The translations under genes were made by a program, and so were the position numbers. This document shows, piece by piece, positions 51,209-59,552 of a stretch of 64,000 nucleotides of DNA. Position 1 is the first letter of the stretch. The number at the start of each line of letters is the position of its first letter. Source of the DNA: Micromonospora sp. WMMA1363 (GTDB lineage Bacteria; Actinomycetota; Actinomycetes; Mycobacteriales; Micromonosporaceae); NCBI RefSeq assembly GCF_030345795.1, contig NZ_JAUALB010000001.1, forward strand, positions 4,456,001 to 4,520,000, given 5' to 3'. A model generated the notes under the pieces. It was given only the letters and a program-made list of their open reading frames with translations, searched no databases and was not told the origin of the DNA.

Positions 51209-51750
51209 TCAGCCGTTATTTGTACAGTCCCGTTTCGCGCGTAGCCAGGTGAGGATGTCGGCGATCTGGACGGTGGCCCGGTAGCGGCAGGCGAGCTTGT
51301 CGTACCTGGTGGCCACGGCGCGGAACTGCTTGCGCCGGTTCATCAGCCGTTCGATGGTGTTGCGCTGCCGGTAGCGGTGCGGGCGGAACGTGGGTGGGCG
51401 GCCACCGCGTGACCCTTTCCGGGCCCGGTTGGCCTTCTGGTCGTCCTTCTCGGGGATGTCGTGGGGGATGCGCCGGGCCCGCAGGGACCGGCGGTTGCTG
51501 CGTGAGCTGTACGCCTTGTCCGCCGACGGGGAATCGAGGCGCTTGCGGGGGCGGCCGACGCCTGCGGGGCGGGCCACGGCCACGTCGTCGAGTAGCCGCA
51601 CCAGTTGGCGGGTGTCGGAGTCCTGGCCGGGAGTCAGGTGGCTGGTCAGGTTCCGGCCTTGTCCGTCACCGATCGTGTGGATCGTCGTGGTCCACCCGCC
51701 GCGTGACTTGCCGAGTCCTTCCCGTCGCGCTGCGTCACGGCTGCTCAGCC
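51209..51750 (-). pseudogene. IS5-family transposase, second reading frame (3' truncated)
   Basis: Continues from the first frame as GLGKSRGGWTTTIHTIGDGQ, GRNLTSHLTPGQDSDTRQLV, SADKAYSSRSNRRSLRARRI and HRYRQRNTIERLMNRRKQFR to VQIADILTWLRAK. The final residues RDCTNNG come from the IS256 end. It holds the second Asp and the Y-x2-R-x3-E-x6-K-type signature of IS5 enzymes. Confidence 0.75.
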
Positions 51751-52147
51751 CCCTTTACGGGCGCCGGCGGCGTGCTGGTGCGCCCGCACGATCGTGGAAT
51801 CGGCGTTGCCGTGCCAGTCCAGGTCCCCGGCGGCGTCCGCGTCGGTGTGCCGCATCGCCTCGATCCGCGCCCAGGTTCCGTCCTCCTGCCAGCGGGTGAA
51901 CCGCTTGTACAGCGTCTTCCACGGCCCGTACCGCTCCGGAACGTCCCGCCACGGCACTCCGGTGCGCACCCGGAACACGATCCCGTTGATCACCTGCCGG
52001 TGATCACGCCACCGCCCGCCCCGCTGCGGTTTCATCACCGGCAGCAACGGCGCGATCCGCGCGTACTCGACTTCGGTCAACTCGAACCGCCCACTCACGA
52101 CAGACGTAGATAGCCGATCCGGAGTCGAAGATCCAGGAGACACACCC
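51232..52147 (-). mobile_element. IS5-family (IS427-like) element, right end lost
   Basis: The start-side end GGGTGTGTCTCCTGGATCTT is at 52147 reading inward. The other end is replaced by the IS256 terminus at 51231, so the last part of the second frame and the terminal repeat are missing. Confidence 0.75.
51745..52098 (-). CDS. IS5-family transposase, first reading frame
   Basis: About 117 residues from the GTG at 52098 (VSGRFELTEVEYARIAPLLP) to HQHAAGARKGG. In IS427-type elements this frame is joined to the next by a -1 shift at a slippery run; the run here is AAAGGGGG before the TGA at 51745. It holds the first catalytic Asp region (WHGNADSTIVRAHQHAAG). The partner frame is truncated, so the element is dead. 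Confidence 0.75.
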   Translation of the reverse strand: MSGRFELTEVEYARIAPLLPVMKPQRGGRWRDHRQVINGIVFRVRTGVPWRDVPERYGPWKTLYKRFTRWQEDGTWARIEAMRHTDADAAGDLDWHGNADSTIVRAHQHAAGARKGG

Positions 52148-52199
52148 TAGCCGGCTAACGCCATGTTTCCGCAGCTCAACCCAAAGATTCGTGTACTAG

Positions 52200-52525
52200 C
52201 CGACCAGCACATCTGTGGAACCCGGGGAAAGGGGCAACCAGCTCCTCGATACGGGCCTCGACCACGGTGATGTCGGCGTTGAGCGTGTCGATGTGGGCCA
52301 GCATTCGGGCCAGCAGAAACGCGTGATGGTCGCTGAACCGGCCCGTGAACGCTTCCCGCAGCTCGGGCAGCTTCGTGCGCATGCGGGTGCGGGCCAGCTG
52401 CGCCAGGGTGTGCGGGTCACGCTGCCCGGCGACGAGGGCGTCGAGCATCGCCCGGCCGGAGACGCCGAAGATGTCGCTGGCGACCACCGACAGTTTGATC
52501 TGGGCGTCTTCGAGGAGCCCCTTGC
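52200..52525 (-). pseudogene. IS110-family transposase, internal fragment
   Basis: Reads SKGLLEDAQIKLSVVASDIF, GVSGRAMLDALVAGQRDPHT, LAQLARTRMRTKLPELREAF and LARMLAHIDTLNADITVVEA, the middle of an IS110 enzyme between its DEDD and transposase_20 domains. Both termini are missing. Confidence 0.75.
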
Positions 52526-52720
52526 TCGGACGGTGCGGTGCTCGACGTTGAGGGCTTGTTTCCAGGCGGGCAGGTCGCTGCCGTCGGCGGGGTTGCGGTA
52601 CGGCAGGATTACCTCCGGGTTGCCCGCGGTAGCCGCCGTCGGCCATCACCGGCCGCCCGTCCAGCTTCTCGGCGAGGCCGGAGGTGCGGTAGACGTGCGC
52701 GGCGCACGACGTCCGGACGA
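52526..52720 (-). pseudogene. IS5-type transposase fragment with a frameshift
   Basis: Reads CAAHVYRTSGLAEKLDGRPV and MADGGYRG; after a one-base shift it continues NPEVILPYRNPADGSDLPAW and KQALNVEHRTVR. This is the catalytic-core region of an IS5-group DDE enzyme different from the element at 51232-52147. It is fused to the IS110 fragment and abuts the Peptidase-MA gene stop at 52721. Confidence 0.65.
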
Positions 52721-54259
52721 TCAGCCCACGACGCCCCGGATGTACTTGACACAGTCTGCGTGCAGGGTGGACCAGGGCACGCCGAGGACGTCCTCCGAGG
52801 TCTGTCGCGGAATCCGGCGATCGTGCAGGACCGCCTTGACGAAGGCGAACACCCGCTCCTCACCGAACCGGTCGACGAGGTACCGGACGGCCAGGTACGC
52901 GATCCCATAGCTACCGGTCACCCGCGCGTCCGGGGTGTCCTCGCCGGGCGCGACGGTGTCGAGCTTCCTGTCCCAGCCCCGGTCAACCAGCCGCTGCGTC
53001 GCGCTCAGGCCGAGGTACCGGCTGATCGCCCGCCCGTCGGCGCCCGCATGCTCGGCCAGTCCCTCGACCAGCCACCACGTCGACTCGTCCCAGTAGTCGT
53101 GGTCCGGAAGCGAGGCCGCGTGCGCCAGCTCGTGCCGCAGCAGCTCGTCCAGCCCCGCCGGGGTGTACCGGTCGTCCTTGACCACGATCTCGCGGTGGCC
53201 GCCGCCGATGCCGATCGTGTACCCAGCGGCCCAATCCGGCAGCTCGCCGCCGTACCAGCGCTTCCACTCCGTCGGGCCGGCGTAGTAAATCCGGTACAGG
53301 TCGGGTCGGTCGCCAACCACCACGTACTGGTCGGCGACCTTGGCCGCCGCCTCCGCCCTGGTTAGCAGTTCCGGCAGCCGCTTGCGGAACCGCGGCGTGG
53401 TCGCCACCAGCGTGCGCTTGCCCATTACGGCGACCAGTTCGCTCATTTCCCAGGGCAGGGCGCCGACCTGGTCCATCGTCAGCCCGGGCAGGTACTGGTC
53501 GGGCTCCGATTTCGCCAGCTCGAGCAGCCTGGGCTCCGCACCACCGTCTCGCCACCGGGTTTCGACGAACACTGAGCTGGGCCGGCAGTCCGGCACCACG
53601 AAGCAGTACTGGAACTCGACGGTCAACCGCCACTCGCCAGGCCGGCCGGCCTGGGTTGGCAATCCCTTCGGGCGGGCCTGCCAACCGCTCACTCGCAGCG
53701 CTCGCAGCGTCGCGAACCGGCGACGCAGGTCGGTGTGCAGAGCCCGTTCGGCGATCGCCAGGAAACCGACCCGGTCGTCGCGGAGTAGCGCGGCGGACTG
53801 CCGGTCCAGCTGCCCGGCGATCCGGGCGGCGATCTGTCGGGCCGCCCGCGTGGTCGGGTTCTCGGCCCGGGCGATGACGCCGGCGGACGTCCGGCTCTCG
53901 GCACCACGGACGGCACCGGCCGGCACCGCCAGTCCGGCGGCCACCAGCAGGACCACGACGAGCGCCGTCCACAACGGCCAGCGCCGGCGCGGTCGCCGGT
54001 CCAGCGGCGGAGTCGCTACCGGTCCGGTCGCCGGATCGGGCGTGGCGGACGTCGTCAGGTGGCCCTCGGCCACCGGCTCCCCGAGTGTCACGCGGCGAAG
54101 GGTACGGCGCGTTGCCCGCCCGTCCTGCGTCGGGCCGGCACGGTCACCGGGCGTACCGGATCCGTCGCCGAGCGGTGTAGACCAGGCGCGCTCGTGCCGT
54201 CGAAGCGGTGGCTGCGCGCCGTGGGGGACCGGTGGGCTGCTGCTCACTCGCGTGAACAT
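52721..54259 (-). CDS. Membrane-anchored Peptidase-MA-like metalloprotease homologue
   Basis: A 512-residue protein: polar N-terminal 110 residues, one membrane helix (PLWTALVVVLLVAAGLAVPA), then an extracytoplasmic region. The zinc-protease motif is LLRHELAHAASLPDHDYW with the downstream Glu in WWLVEGLAEHAGADG (HExxH...E, gluzincin arrangement). Two Cys in YCFVVPDCRPS may form a disulfide. Substrate is unknown. The ATG at 54259 was chosen over a GTG at 54091 because GGTGAG lies upstream. Its 3' end touches an IS fragment, but the reading frame ends normally with CVKYIRGVVG. Confidence 0.75.
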   Translation of the reverse strand: MFTRVSSSPPVPHGAQPPLRRHERAWSTPLGDGSGTPGDRAGPTQDGRATRRTLRRVTLGEPVAEGHLTTSATPDPATGPVATPPLDRRPRRRWPLWTALVVVLLVAAGLAVPAGAVRGAESRTSAGVIARAENPTTRAARQIAARIAGQLDRQSAALLRDDRVGFLAIAERALHTDLRRRFATLRALRVSGWQARPKGLPTQAGRPGEWRLTVEFQYCFVVPDCRPSSVFVETRWRDGGAEPRLLELAKSEPDQYLPGLTMDQVGALPWEMSELVAVMGKRTLVATTPRFRKRLPELLTRAEAAAKVADQYVVVGDRPDLYRIYYAGPTEWKRWYGGELPDWAAGYTIGIGGGHREIVVKDDRYTPAGLDELLRHELAHAASLPDHDYWDESTWWLVEGLAEHAGADGRAISRYLGLSATQRLVDRGWDRKLDTVAPGEDTPDARVTGSYGIAYLAVRYLVDRFGEERVFAFVKAVLHDRRIPRQTSEDVLGVPWSTLHADCVKYIRGVVG

Positions 54260-54987
54260 GTGGTCGTTTCTCACCGCACCGGCGGGTGTCGCGATCTGGC
54301 TAGGCGAGGGCGTCACCGTGCTCCCGGAGAAGGGCGGGGTCTACCGGACCGGGGCGGCGTGCGGGGTGAGACGCGCGCAGCCTGCCCGAACTCGACCGCG
54401 TCCGGCTCACCTGGCAGTCACCCGACTGGACACACGACACCACACTGTAACTCATGGTGCGGGCCATGGGCGAGAGCCGGGCGCGGGCTGACCGTCCATC
54501 AAGAACGGCTCGCTGACGCAGCCGAGCGTGAGCAGCAGCGCCGTCACTGGCAGTCCGTGGTCGACACGCTCGTGCAGGCGATGACGGAGGTCTGACACCG
54601 CCGCGCTGTTCCCCGTGGTGGGCATCCATGCCCGCGTCCCAGGACGCCCGGCGCCTGGTCTGACCCTCGCCATCGCCATCGCCATCGCCATCGCCGGCGC
54701 TGACGATCACGTGCTCGTCGGCTTTCAGCCGGCACCAGGCAGCCCAGCCGAAGACGCCCTGACCGCGATGATCTGGTTAAGCCTCGGCACGATCTCTCTT
54801 CTCAAGCAGCGGTACGGTAGCACCTCACCGCCCGCGAGTAACCAGCTCCCGGGTGCATCCGGATCTGCCGCTGCGAACTGGCGGTGCGCAGGTGAGTCGG
54901 TGGCGGATTCGACAAACCTGTTGCACCCGGACCTGTCGCCCTGCTTGCCTGAGGCCCGTCAACGACCTACCCCAACAAAGGAGAGCT
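54260..54987. other. Region with gene remnants and a hexanucleotide repeat
   Basis: No intact gene in 728 bases. Short plus-strand stretches look like decayed coding sequence: LPELDRVRLTWQSPDWTHDT near 54370-54450 and ERLADAAEREQQRRHWQSVV to a stop at 54595. GCCATC is repeated four times at 54669-54692. CAAAGGAGAGC at 54976-54986 is the ribosome site of the hydrolase. Confidence 0.35.
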
Positions 54988-55812
54988 GTGGCGATCACTC
55001 CACTCGGAATCGCCTATGACCACGCTGTGGTTGCCAACGGCCTGCCGATTGTCTTGATCCACGCCGGTATCGCCGACCGCCGGATGTGGGACCCCCAGTG
55101 GGCGCGTCTGAGCAGGGAACACGACGTCGTGCGGCTTGACCTACGCGGCTTCGGGGAATCGACGGCCTCTCCGAAAGGGCCGCTATCGCACGTTGACGAC
55201 GTCCTCTCGACGCTCTCCCATCTCGGCATCGGCCGATGCCACCTCGTGGGCTCGTCATTCGGTGCCGGCGTCGCAGTCGAAGTGGCGCTGGCGGCGCCGC
55301 AGCTCGTTCGATCTCTCCTCCTGTGCCCGCCAGGTGGCAGCCTGCTAGCCGAGCTGACCGACGACCTCAAGGCCTTCTCCGACGCGGAGGAGAGCGCGCT
55401 CGCCGTCGGCGATGTCGATGCCGCTGTCGAGGCGAACATCACCTTCTGGGTCGTCGGTCCTGGCCGGAAGGCCTCGCAGGTCGATCCCGGCTTCCAGGAC
55501 TTCATACGCCGCATGCAGCGCCAGGCGTTCGAGGTGACCGCGTCCTGGGCAGACGTCGACGAGGTCCAGCCGGATCCGCCTGCGTTGGATCGGCTGAGCG
55601 ACATCGAAGCGCCGACGCTGGTGCTGATTGGTGGTCACGATCTCGCCACGACCCGAGACTCCGCCGACCGGTTGTGCGCAGGGCTTACCGGTGTTCGCCG
55701 CGTCGACTGGCCGGACGTCGCCCACCTGCCGTCATTGGAGCAGCCCGAACGATTCCTCGCCTTGCTCCTCGGCTGGGTGACCAACCATGGAGCTCACAGA
55801 GACGGGCCGTAA
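54988..55812 (+). CDS. Alpha/beta-fold hydrolase
   Basis: A 274-residue esterase/lactonase-like enzyme. The strand-turn with the oxyanion region is IVLIHAGIADRRMWDPQWAR; the nucleophile elbow is LVGSSFGAGVAVEVA (Ser); the acid Asp is in LVLIGGHDLATT and the His in DVAHLPSLEQPERFL. The N-terminal YDHAVVANGLPIVLIHAG fits the 3-oxoadipate enol-lactonase-like subgroup, but substrate is unknown. The GTG at 54988 has AAAGGAGAG immediately upstream. Confidence 0.85.
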   Translation: MAITPLGIAYDHAVVANGLPIVLIHAGIADRRMWDPQWARLSREHDVVRLDLRGFGESTASPKGPLSHVDDVLSTLSHLGIGRCHLVGSSFGAGVAVEVALAAPQLVRSLLLCPPGGSLLAELTDDLKAFSDAEESALAVGDVDAAVEANITFWVVGPGRKASQVDPGFQDFIRRMQRQAFEVTASWADVDEVQPDPPALDRLSDIEAPTLVLIGGHDLATTRDSADRLCAGLTGVRRVDWPDVAHLPSLEQPERFLALLLGWVTNHGAHRDGP

Positions 55813-55995
55813 CGTGCTCTGACCGGCGATCAAGCACCTTCATGCCGGAGCACGCAACCCAACATCCGGATCCGCCGCAGGCCGAGTGTGGCGTTCGCCG
55901 ACGACGCGTTCGAACCGATCAGCACGCGGCCCGACGCATCGTCATGCCGATGAGCGATAGCGGTCATCGATGGCTTGTCGGGTGCGCGGAGCCGT

Positions 55996-56707
55996 TCAAT
56001 CCGGGGGCGGTCTCGATATCCGGTGAGGTAGGTCAACGCTGTCGCGGCAGCTCTCCGTCGCCGTGCCCCGAACGACGTCGACAAGCCCGTCGAATTCGGC
56101 CAGCCATCGCCGAACACGTCCGGCGTGGTGAGACAGTAGCTTGCGGGCCGGCTCGGCGTGTGGACCGCTGATCCACGGCCGGCCAATCTCGCTCAGCGCC
56201 TCGTGCAGTCGATCCCCGCCAGGAAGTGCAGGTCGGCCCGCGGTGCAAGGTCCGACGGCCACCGGGGTGGCCCGAGGCAGCTCGGCGAGCAGGCCGACCA
56301 TCTCGGCCAGGTCCTCGGGCTGGTGCGGGCCGAAATCGCCAATGGATCCGTCGACCATCGGGAACACGGATGAGGCGTGCCTTGGGGTGAGCCGCCGCAG
56401 CACCGCGCCATCCCGCGGCCAGGAACGGAGTGACAAGGACGTCGAGGCCGGCACGGCGTAGGCCAGCGCGTTCGCCAACGACCGCTCCAGGCGACCGGAG
56501 ACGTCCTCTCTCGTGGCTCCATCGCCGTCGCGGTCGTCGATCTTGACGAAACAAACGGTTCCGTTCCGATCGGAGACCGACCAGTGGTAGCTGCCCGCCC
56601 CACCGGTGGATACTCGGCCGAGTTGACCGCGACGGCCCAGCCTTCGATGAGCCCCCCGATCAGCTCACCCTGGTCACTACGGGCCGTAACCGAAGTGCCT
56701 GGTGCCC
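55996..56707 (-). pseudogene. Aminoglycoside-phosphotransferase-family gene, decayed and cut by IS701
   Basis: Just inside the IS701 end the frame reads TARSDQGELIGGLIEGWAVA and NSAEYPPVG. After a one-base break near 56600 it continues GAGSYHWSVSDRNGTVCFVK, IDDRDGDGATREDVSGRLER and LANALAYAVP, then VFPMVDGSIGDFGPHQPEDL and HHAGRVRRWLAEFDGLVDVV. The segment that should hold the catalytic HGDxxxxN loop is lost (about 56060). The kinase-type order (PVG-x-GSYHW, FVxxDD, DGxxGDFGPH) resembles small phosphotransferases of Streptomyces. The start codon was removed by IS701 insertion. Confidence 0.6.
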
Positions 56708-56711
56708 CTAG

Positions 56712-58091
56712 TACTGCAACGGCGGGTCGTGACTTATGGCGGTTTGAGTCGTTTGCGGTAGTGGGCGGCTCGGGCTTGTTCCTGGCGGCGACGGCGGAAG
56801 TCGGACCAGCGCAGGATGTGGTCGGCTCGACGGCGGGTGGTCAGGACGAGGTGGGCGAACAGGCGGCGGATTTCGTTGCTGCTCAGCGGGATCTGGCTGC
56901 GCTCGTTTGCGGTGGTGCCCCCTTTGCGGCTTCGAGGGCGCGGGTGACGACGAGGAACGCGGCGGCGGCCATCGCGAGGGTGATGTGGGCGTACCAGGCG
57001 TCGTAGCGGCGGACCTGGTACTGGTCCAGGCCGACCTCGTTCTTCGCGGTCTGGAACGATTCCTCCACCGACCAACGGCTACCGGCGACCCGCACCAGGT
57101 CGCGTAGTCGGGTGCCGCGGGGGCCGAAGCAGACGTAGTAGGCGATGTCGCCGGGATCCGTGATCGAGCGTCGGGCCAGGACCCAGCCGCGGCGGCCGTG
57201 GGCAAAGGTGCGGCGGATCGGCAGCCGAGCCCAGTCGTAGCGGCGCGGCCCGTGCGCGCCGTCACCACACGACAGTCGTTGCCACGCGCCCGCACGCACC
57301 CTGCCGATCAGCTCGTCGACACCGGTGGTGGTGTGCAGCCCGGAGGGCACCCGATCGTCGCGTCGGGTGGCCATCACGTACGCGATGTCCCGATCCTCCA
57401 ACCAGCCCCGCAGGCCAGGGTTCTGCCCGTAGGCCTCATCGGCCGTGAACCACGAAAACGGCACCCCCGCGGTGACCGCCCGCTCCAGCATGGCCTGCGC
57501 CTGCTGCGGCTTGGTCGCGAACCCGACGGCGTCCGGGATCGCCGAGCGCCGGCACCGGTCCCGATCACCGGTCCACGACTTCGGCAGGTACAACTCCCGA
57601 TCGATCAACGCCCGACCCCGCGGCGTGGCGTAGCACAGGAACGTGCCGATCTGGCAGTTCTCGGTCTTGCCCGCCGTACCCGAATACTGCCGTTGGACCC
57701 CCGCCGACGCACGGCCCTTCTTGACGAACCCCGTCTCGTCAGCGATGAGCACCCCGGCCGCATCGCCGATCTGGTCCACCACGTAATCGCGCACGTCATC
57801 GCGGACCGCGTCCCGGTCCCACGCCGCGCTGCACAACATGCCCTGCAACCCGTCCGGCGACACATGCCCAGCCTGCTCCGCGAGGGTCCAGCCGTTACGC
57901 CGCTCCAACGGTGCCAGTAGCCCCCGCACATACGCCCATGCCCGCCGCCGCGGCTCCACCCGCTCAAACCGATGCGCGAACCGGAAGAACAACTCCTCCA
58001 ACCCGGCATCCCACGACCCGACCACCCGCGCATCCACCACAACCAACCAACGAATGATCAGCACCCGAAGCTACGACCCGCCGTTGCAGTA
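56712..58091 (-). mobile_element. IS701-family element, copy 2 (intact, 1380 bp)
   Basis: Same length and ends as copy 1 and flanked by CTAG (56708-56711 and 58092-58095), but in reverse orientation. Inserted at the 5' end of the decayed phosphotransferase gene. Confidence 0.95.
56883..58064 (-). CDS. IS701-family DDE transposase (copy 2)
   Basis: 393 residues, identical to copy 1, with the same -1-frame C-terminal extension ending at 56734. Both copies are probably active and of recent origin. Confidence 0.9.
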   Translation of the reverse strand: MLIIRWLVVVDARVVGSWDAGLEELFFRFAHRFERVEPRRRAWAYVRGLLAPLERRNGWTLAEQAGHVSPDGLQGMLCSAAWDRDAVRDDVRDYVVDQIGDAAGVLIADETGFVKKGRASAGVQRQYSGTAGKTENCQIGTFLCYATPRGRALIDRELYLPKSWTGDRDRCRRSAIPDAVGFATKPQQAQAMLERAVTAGVPFSWFTADEAYGQNPGLRGWLEDRDIAYVMATRRDDRVPSGLHTTTGVDELIGRVRAGAWQRLSCGDGAHGPRRYDWARLPIRRTFAHGRRGWVLARRSITDPGDIAYYVCFGPRGTRLRDLVRVAGSRWSVEESFQTAKNEVGLDQYQVRRYDAWYAHITLAMAAAAFLVVTRALEAAKGAPPQTSAARSR

Positions 58092-58316
58092 CTAGGCGCT
58101 GTCGTACCGGGAAGCGGATGTCCGCCGGGGTGGCAATCGAGCAGAACGAACGACAGCCGCAACGCGCCTGTCTTGTCGATGACTCGGGTGGTCACCGCGA
58201 CCACATCGATTGGCCCGAGCGGTCTGGTCGATGCCCGCTGGCGGAGCTCGGCGCGTGCACCGATCCGACAACGGGACGGCGCCTTCGCGTCAACCCGCCG
58301 CGTGAGCCCTGACGTA

Positions 58317-58343
58317 TACACCACTGTGTAGAGATGTGGTGTA
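58317..58343. promoter_or_regulatory. Candidate PadR operator
   Basis: TACACCAC (58317-58324) and GTGGTGTA (58336-58343) are perfect 8-base inverted arms around an 11-base spacer, 11 bases before the padR ATG. GTGTAGAG also occurs twice directly (58326 and 58339). PadR repressors typically bind such dyads over their own promoter. Confidence 0.65.
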
Positions 58344-58353
58344 GAGTCAGGCC

Positions 58354-58878
58354 ATGTCAATCGGACAGGCATTCCTGGGCCTTCTGGAGACGGGGCCCCG
58401 TCACGGCTACGACCTCAAGCGCGCATACGACGAGCGGTTCGGCAAAGCCCGTCCGCTACACTTCGGCCAGGTCTACGCGACGCTGTCCCGGCTGCTAAAA
58501 AATGGTCTCGTCGAGGTCGACAGCGTCGAATCGGGCGAGGGTCCGGAGCGTAAGCGGTACGCCGTCACCGAGGCCGGAGTGACCGATGTGCAGCGTTGGC
58601 TGTCGCAACCGGAGAAGTCCGAGCTCTACCTGCAGAGCACCCTCTACACCAAGGTGGTGCTGGCGCTGCTCACCGGCCGCTCGGCGGCCGACCTGCTCGA
58701 CATTCAGCGGGCCGAACACCTGCGGCTGATGCGCGAGCTGACCCGGCGCAAGCGCGACGGCGACCTCGCCGAACAGCTCATCTGCGACCATGCGCTGTTC
58801 CACCTCGAGGCAGACCTGCGCTGGCTGGAGCTGACTGCGGCCCGCCTCGACGACCTTGCCAAGGAGGTACGGCGTTGA
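58354..58878 (+). CDS. PadR-family transcriptional regulator
   Basis: A 174-residue winged-helix regulator. The DNA-binding domain is at residues 1-85: FLGLLETGPRHGYDLKRAYD, FGQVYATLSRLLKNGLVEVD and GPERKRYAVTEAGV. The C-terminal helices (LYTKVVLALLTGRSAADLLD, HALFHLEADLRWLELTAARL) mediate dimerisation. It heads an operon with an ABC exporter; its TGA overlaps the TTG of the next gene. It probably represses the operon and is relieved by a transported drug or lipid. Confidence 0.9.
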   Translation: MSIGQAFLGLLETGPRHGYDLKRAYDERFGKARPLHFGQVYATLSRLLKNGLVEVDSVESGEGPERKRYAVTEAGVTDVQRWLSQPEKSELYLQSTLYTKVVLALLTGRSAADLLDIQRAEHLRLMRELTRRKRDGDLAEQLICDHALFHLEADLRWLELTAARLDDLAKEVRR

Positions 58879-59552
58879 CAGCCCTGCTGGTCGCCGACGA
58901 TCTGCACAAGTCCTTCGGATCAACCCCCGCGCTGGCCGGCGCGTCCCTGGCCGTCCAAGCGGGCGAGGTCGTCGCCATCATGGGCCCGTCCGGCTCCGGA
59001 AAGTCCACCCTGCTGCACTGCCTGGCAGGCATCACTCGATCCGACTCCGGTCGCGTCTACTACCACAGGCGGGAGGTGTCGACGATGCCGGACGCTGAGC
59101 GCAGCGCGCTGCGCCGCAGCGAGTTCGGCTTCGTGTTCCAGTTCGGCCAGCTCGTGCCGGAGCTGAGCTGCGTAGAAAACGTCGCCCTCCCGCTGCGGCT
59201 GGAGCGGATCGGCCGGCGCGAGGCGGAGCGCCGTGCCCGGCGATGGCTGGACCGGCTTGAGGTGGCCGACGTCGCCGGCAAGCGACCCGGCGAGATCTCC
59301 GGCGGGCAGGGGCAGCGCGTCGCGGTGGCCCGGGCACTAGTCGCCGGACCACGCGTGGTCTTCGCCGACGAGCCGACCGGGGCCCTCGACTCGCTCCACA
59401 GCGAGCGGGTGATGCGGCTACTCACCGGCACTGCGCGCGAGACCGGGGCGGCGGTGGTGCTGGTAACCCACGAGCCACGGGTCGCCGCCTACTCCGATCG
59501 GGAAGTGGTGGTGCGCGACGGGCGCACCCGGAACATGGAGCCGGTGTCATGA
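58875..59552 (+). CDS. ABC exporter ATP-binding protein (MacB/LolD type)
   Basis: A 225-residue nucleotide-binding subunit. Walker A is IMGPSGSGKSTLLHCLAG, the Q-loop FVFQFGQLVPELSCVENVAL, the signature ISGGQGQRVAVARAL, Walker B VVFADEPTGALDS and the H-loop VLVTHEPRVAAYSD. The TTG at 58875 overlaps the padR stop by four bases and has AAGGAGGT seven bases upstream. Its ATGA end overlaps the permease start. It works with the FtsX-like permease next to it. Confidence 0.9.
   Translation: MTALLVADDLHKSFGSTPALAGASLAVQAGEVVAIMGPSGSGKSTLLHCLAGITRSDSGRVYYHRREVSTMPDAERSALRRSEFGFVFQFGQLVPELSCVENVALPLRLERIGRREAERRARRWLDRLEVADVAGKRPGEISGGQGQRVAVARALVAGPRVVFADEPTGALDSLHSERVMRLLTGTARETGAAVVLVTHEPRVAAYSDREVVVRDGRTRNMEPVS

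Larger units (their letters stand above)
48527..51231 (-). mobile_element. IS256-family element split by a nested IS3 element
   Basis: Left end GGGAGTGTCAAGTTAACGGC and right end (complement) GGGACTGTACAAATAACGGC are imperfect inverted repeats, both running on into TGATC. The element without the insert is about 1.37 kb. Its outer flanks differ (IS701 remnant left, IS5 right), with no 8-bp duplication, which suggests later deletion. Confidence 0.88.

Noticed and set aside
46676..52720. tRNA-Lys as attachment site of an integrative element
   Set aside because: No duplicated tRNA 3' end and no tyrosine or serine integrase gene was seen; the area is explained by stacked insertion sequences.
58092..58316. 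Minus-strand text VVAVTTRVIDKTGALRLSFV beside IS701 copy 2
   Set aside because: Protein-like but short, without start or end; could be the tail of the gene hit by IS701, yet no family was recognised.
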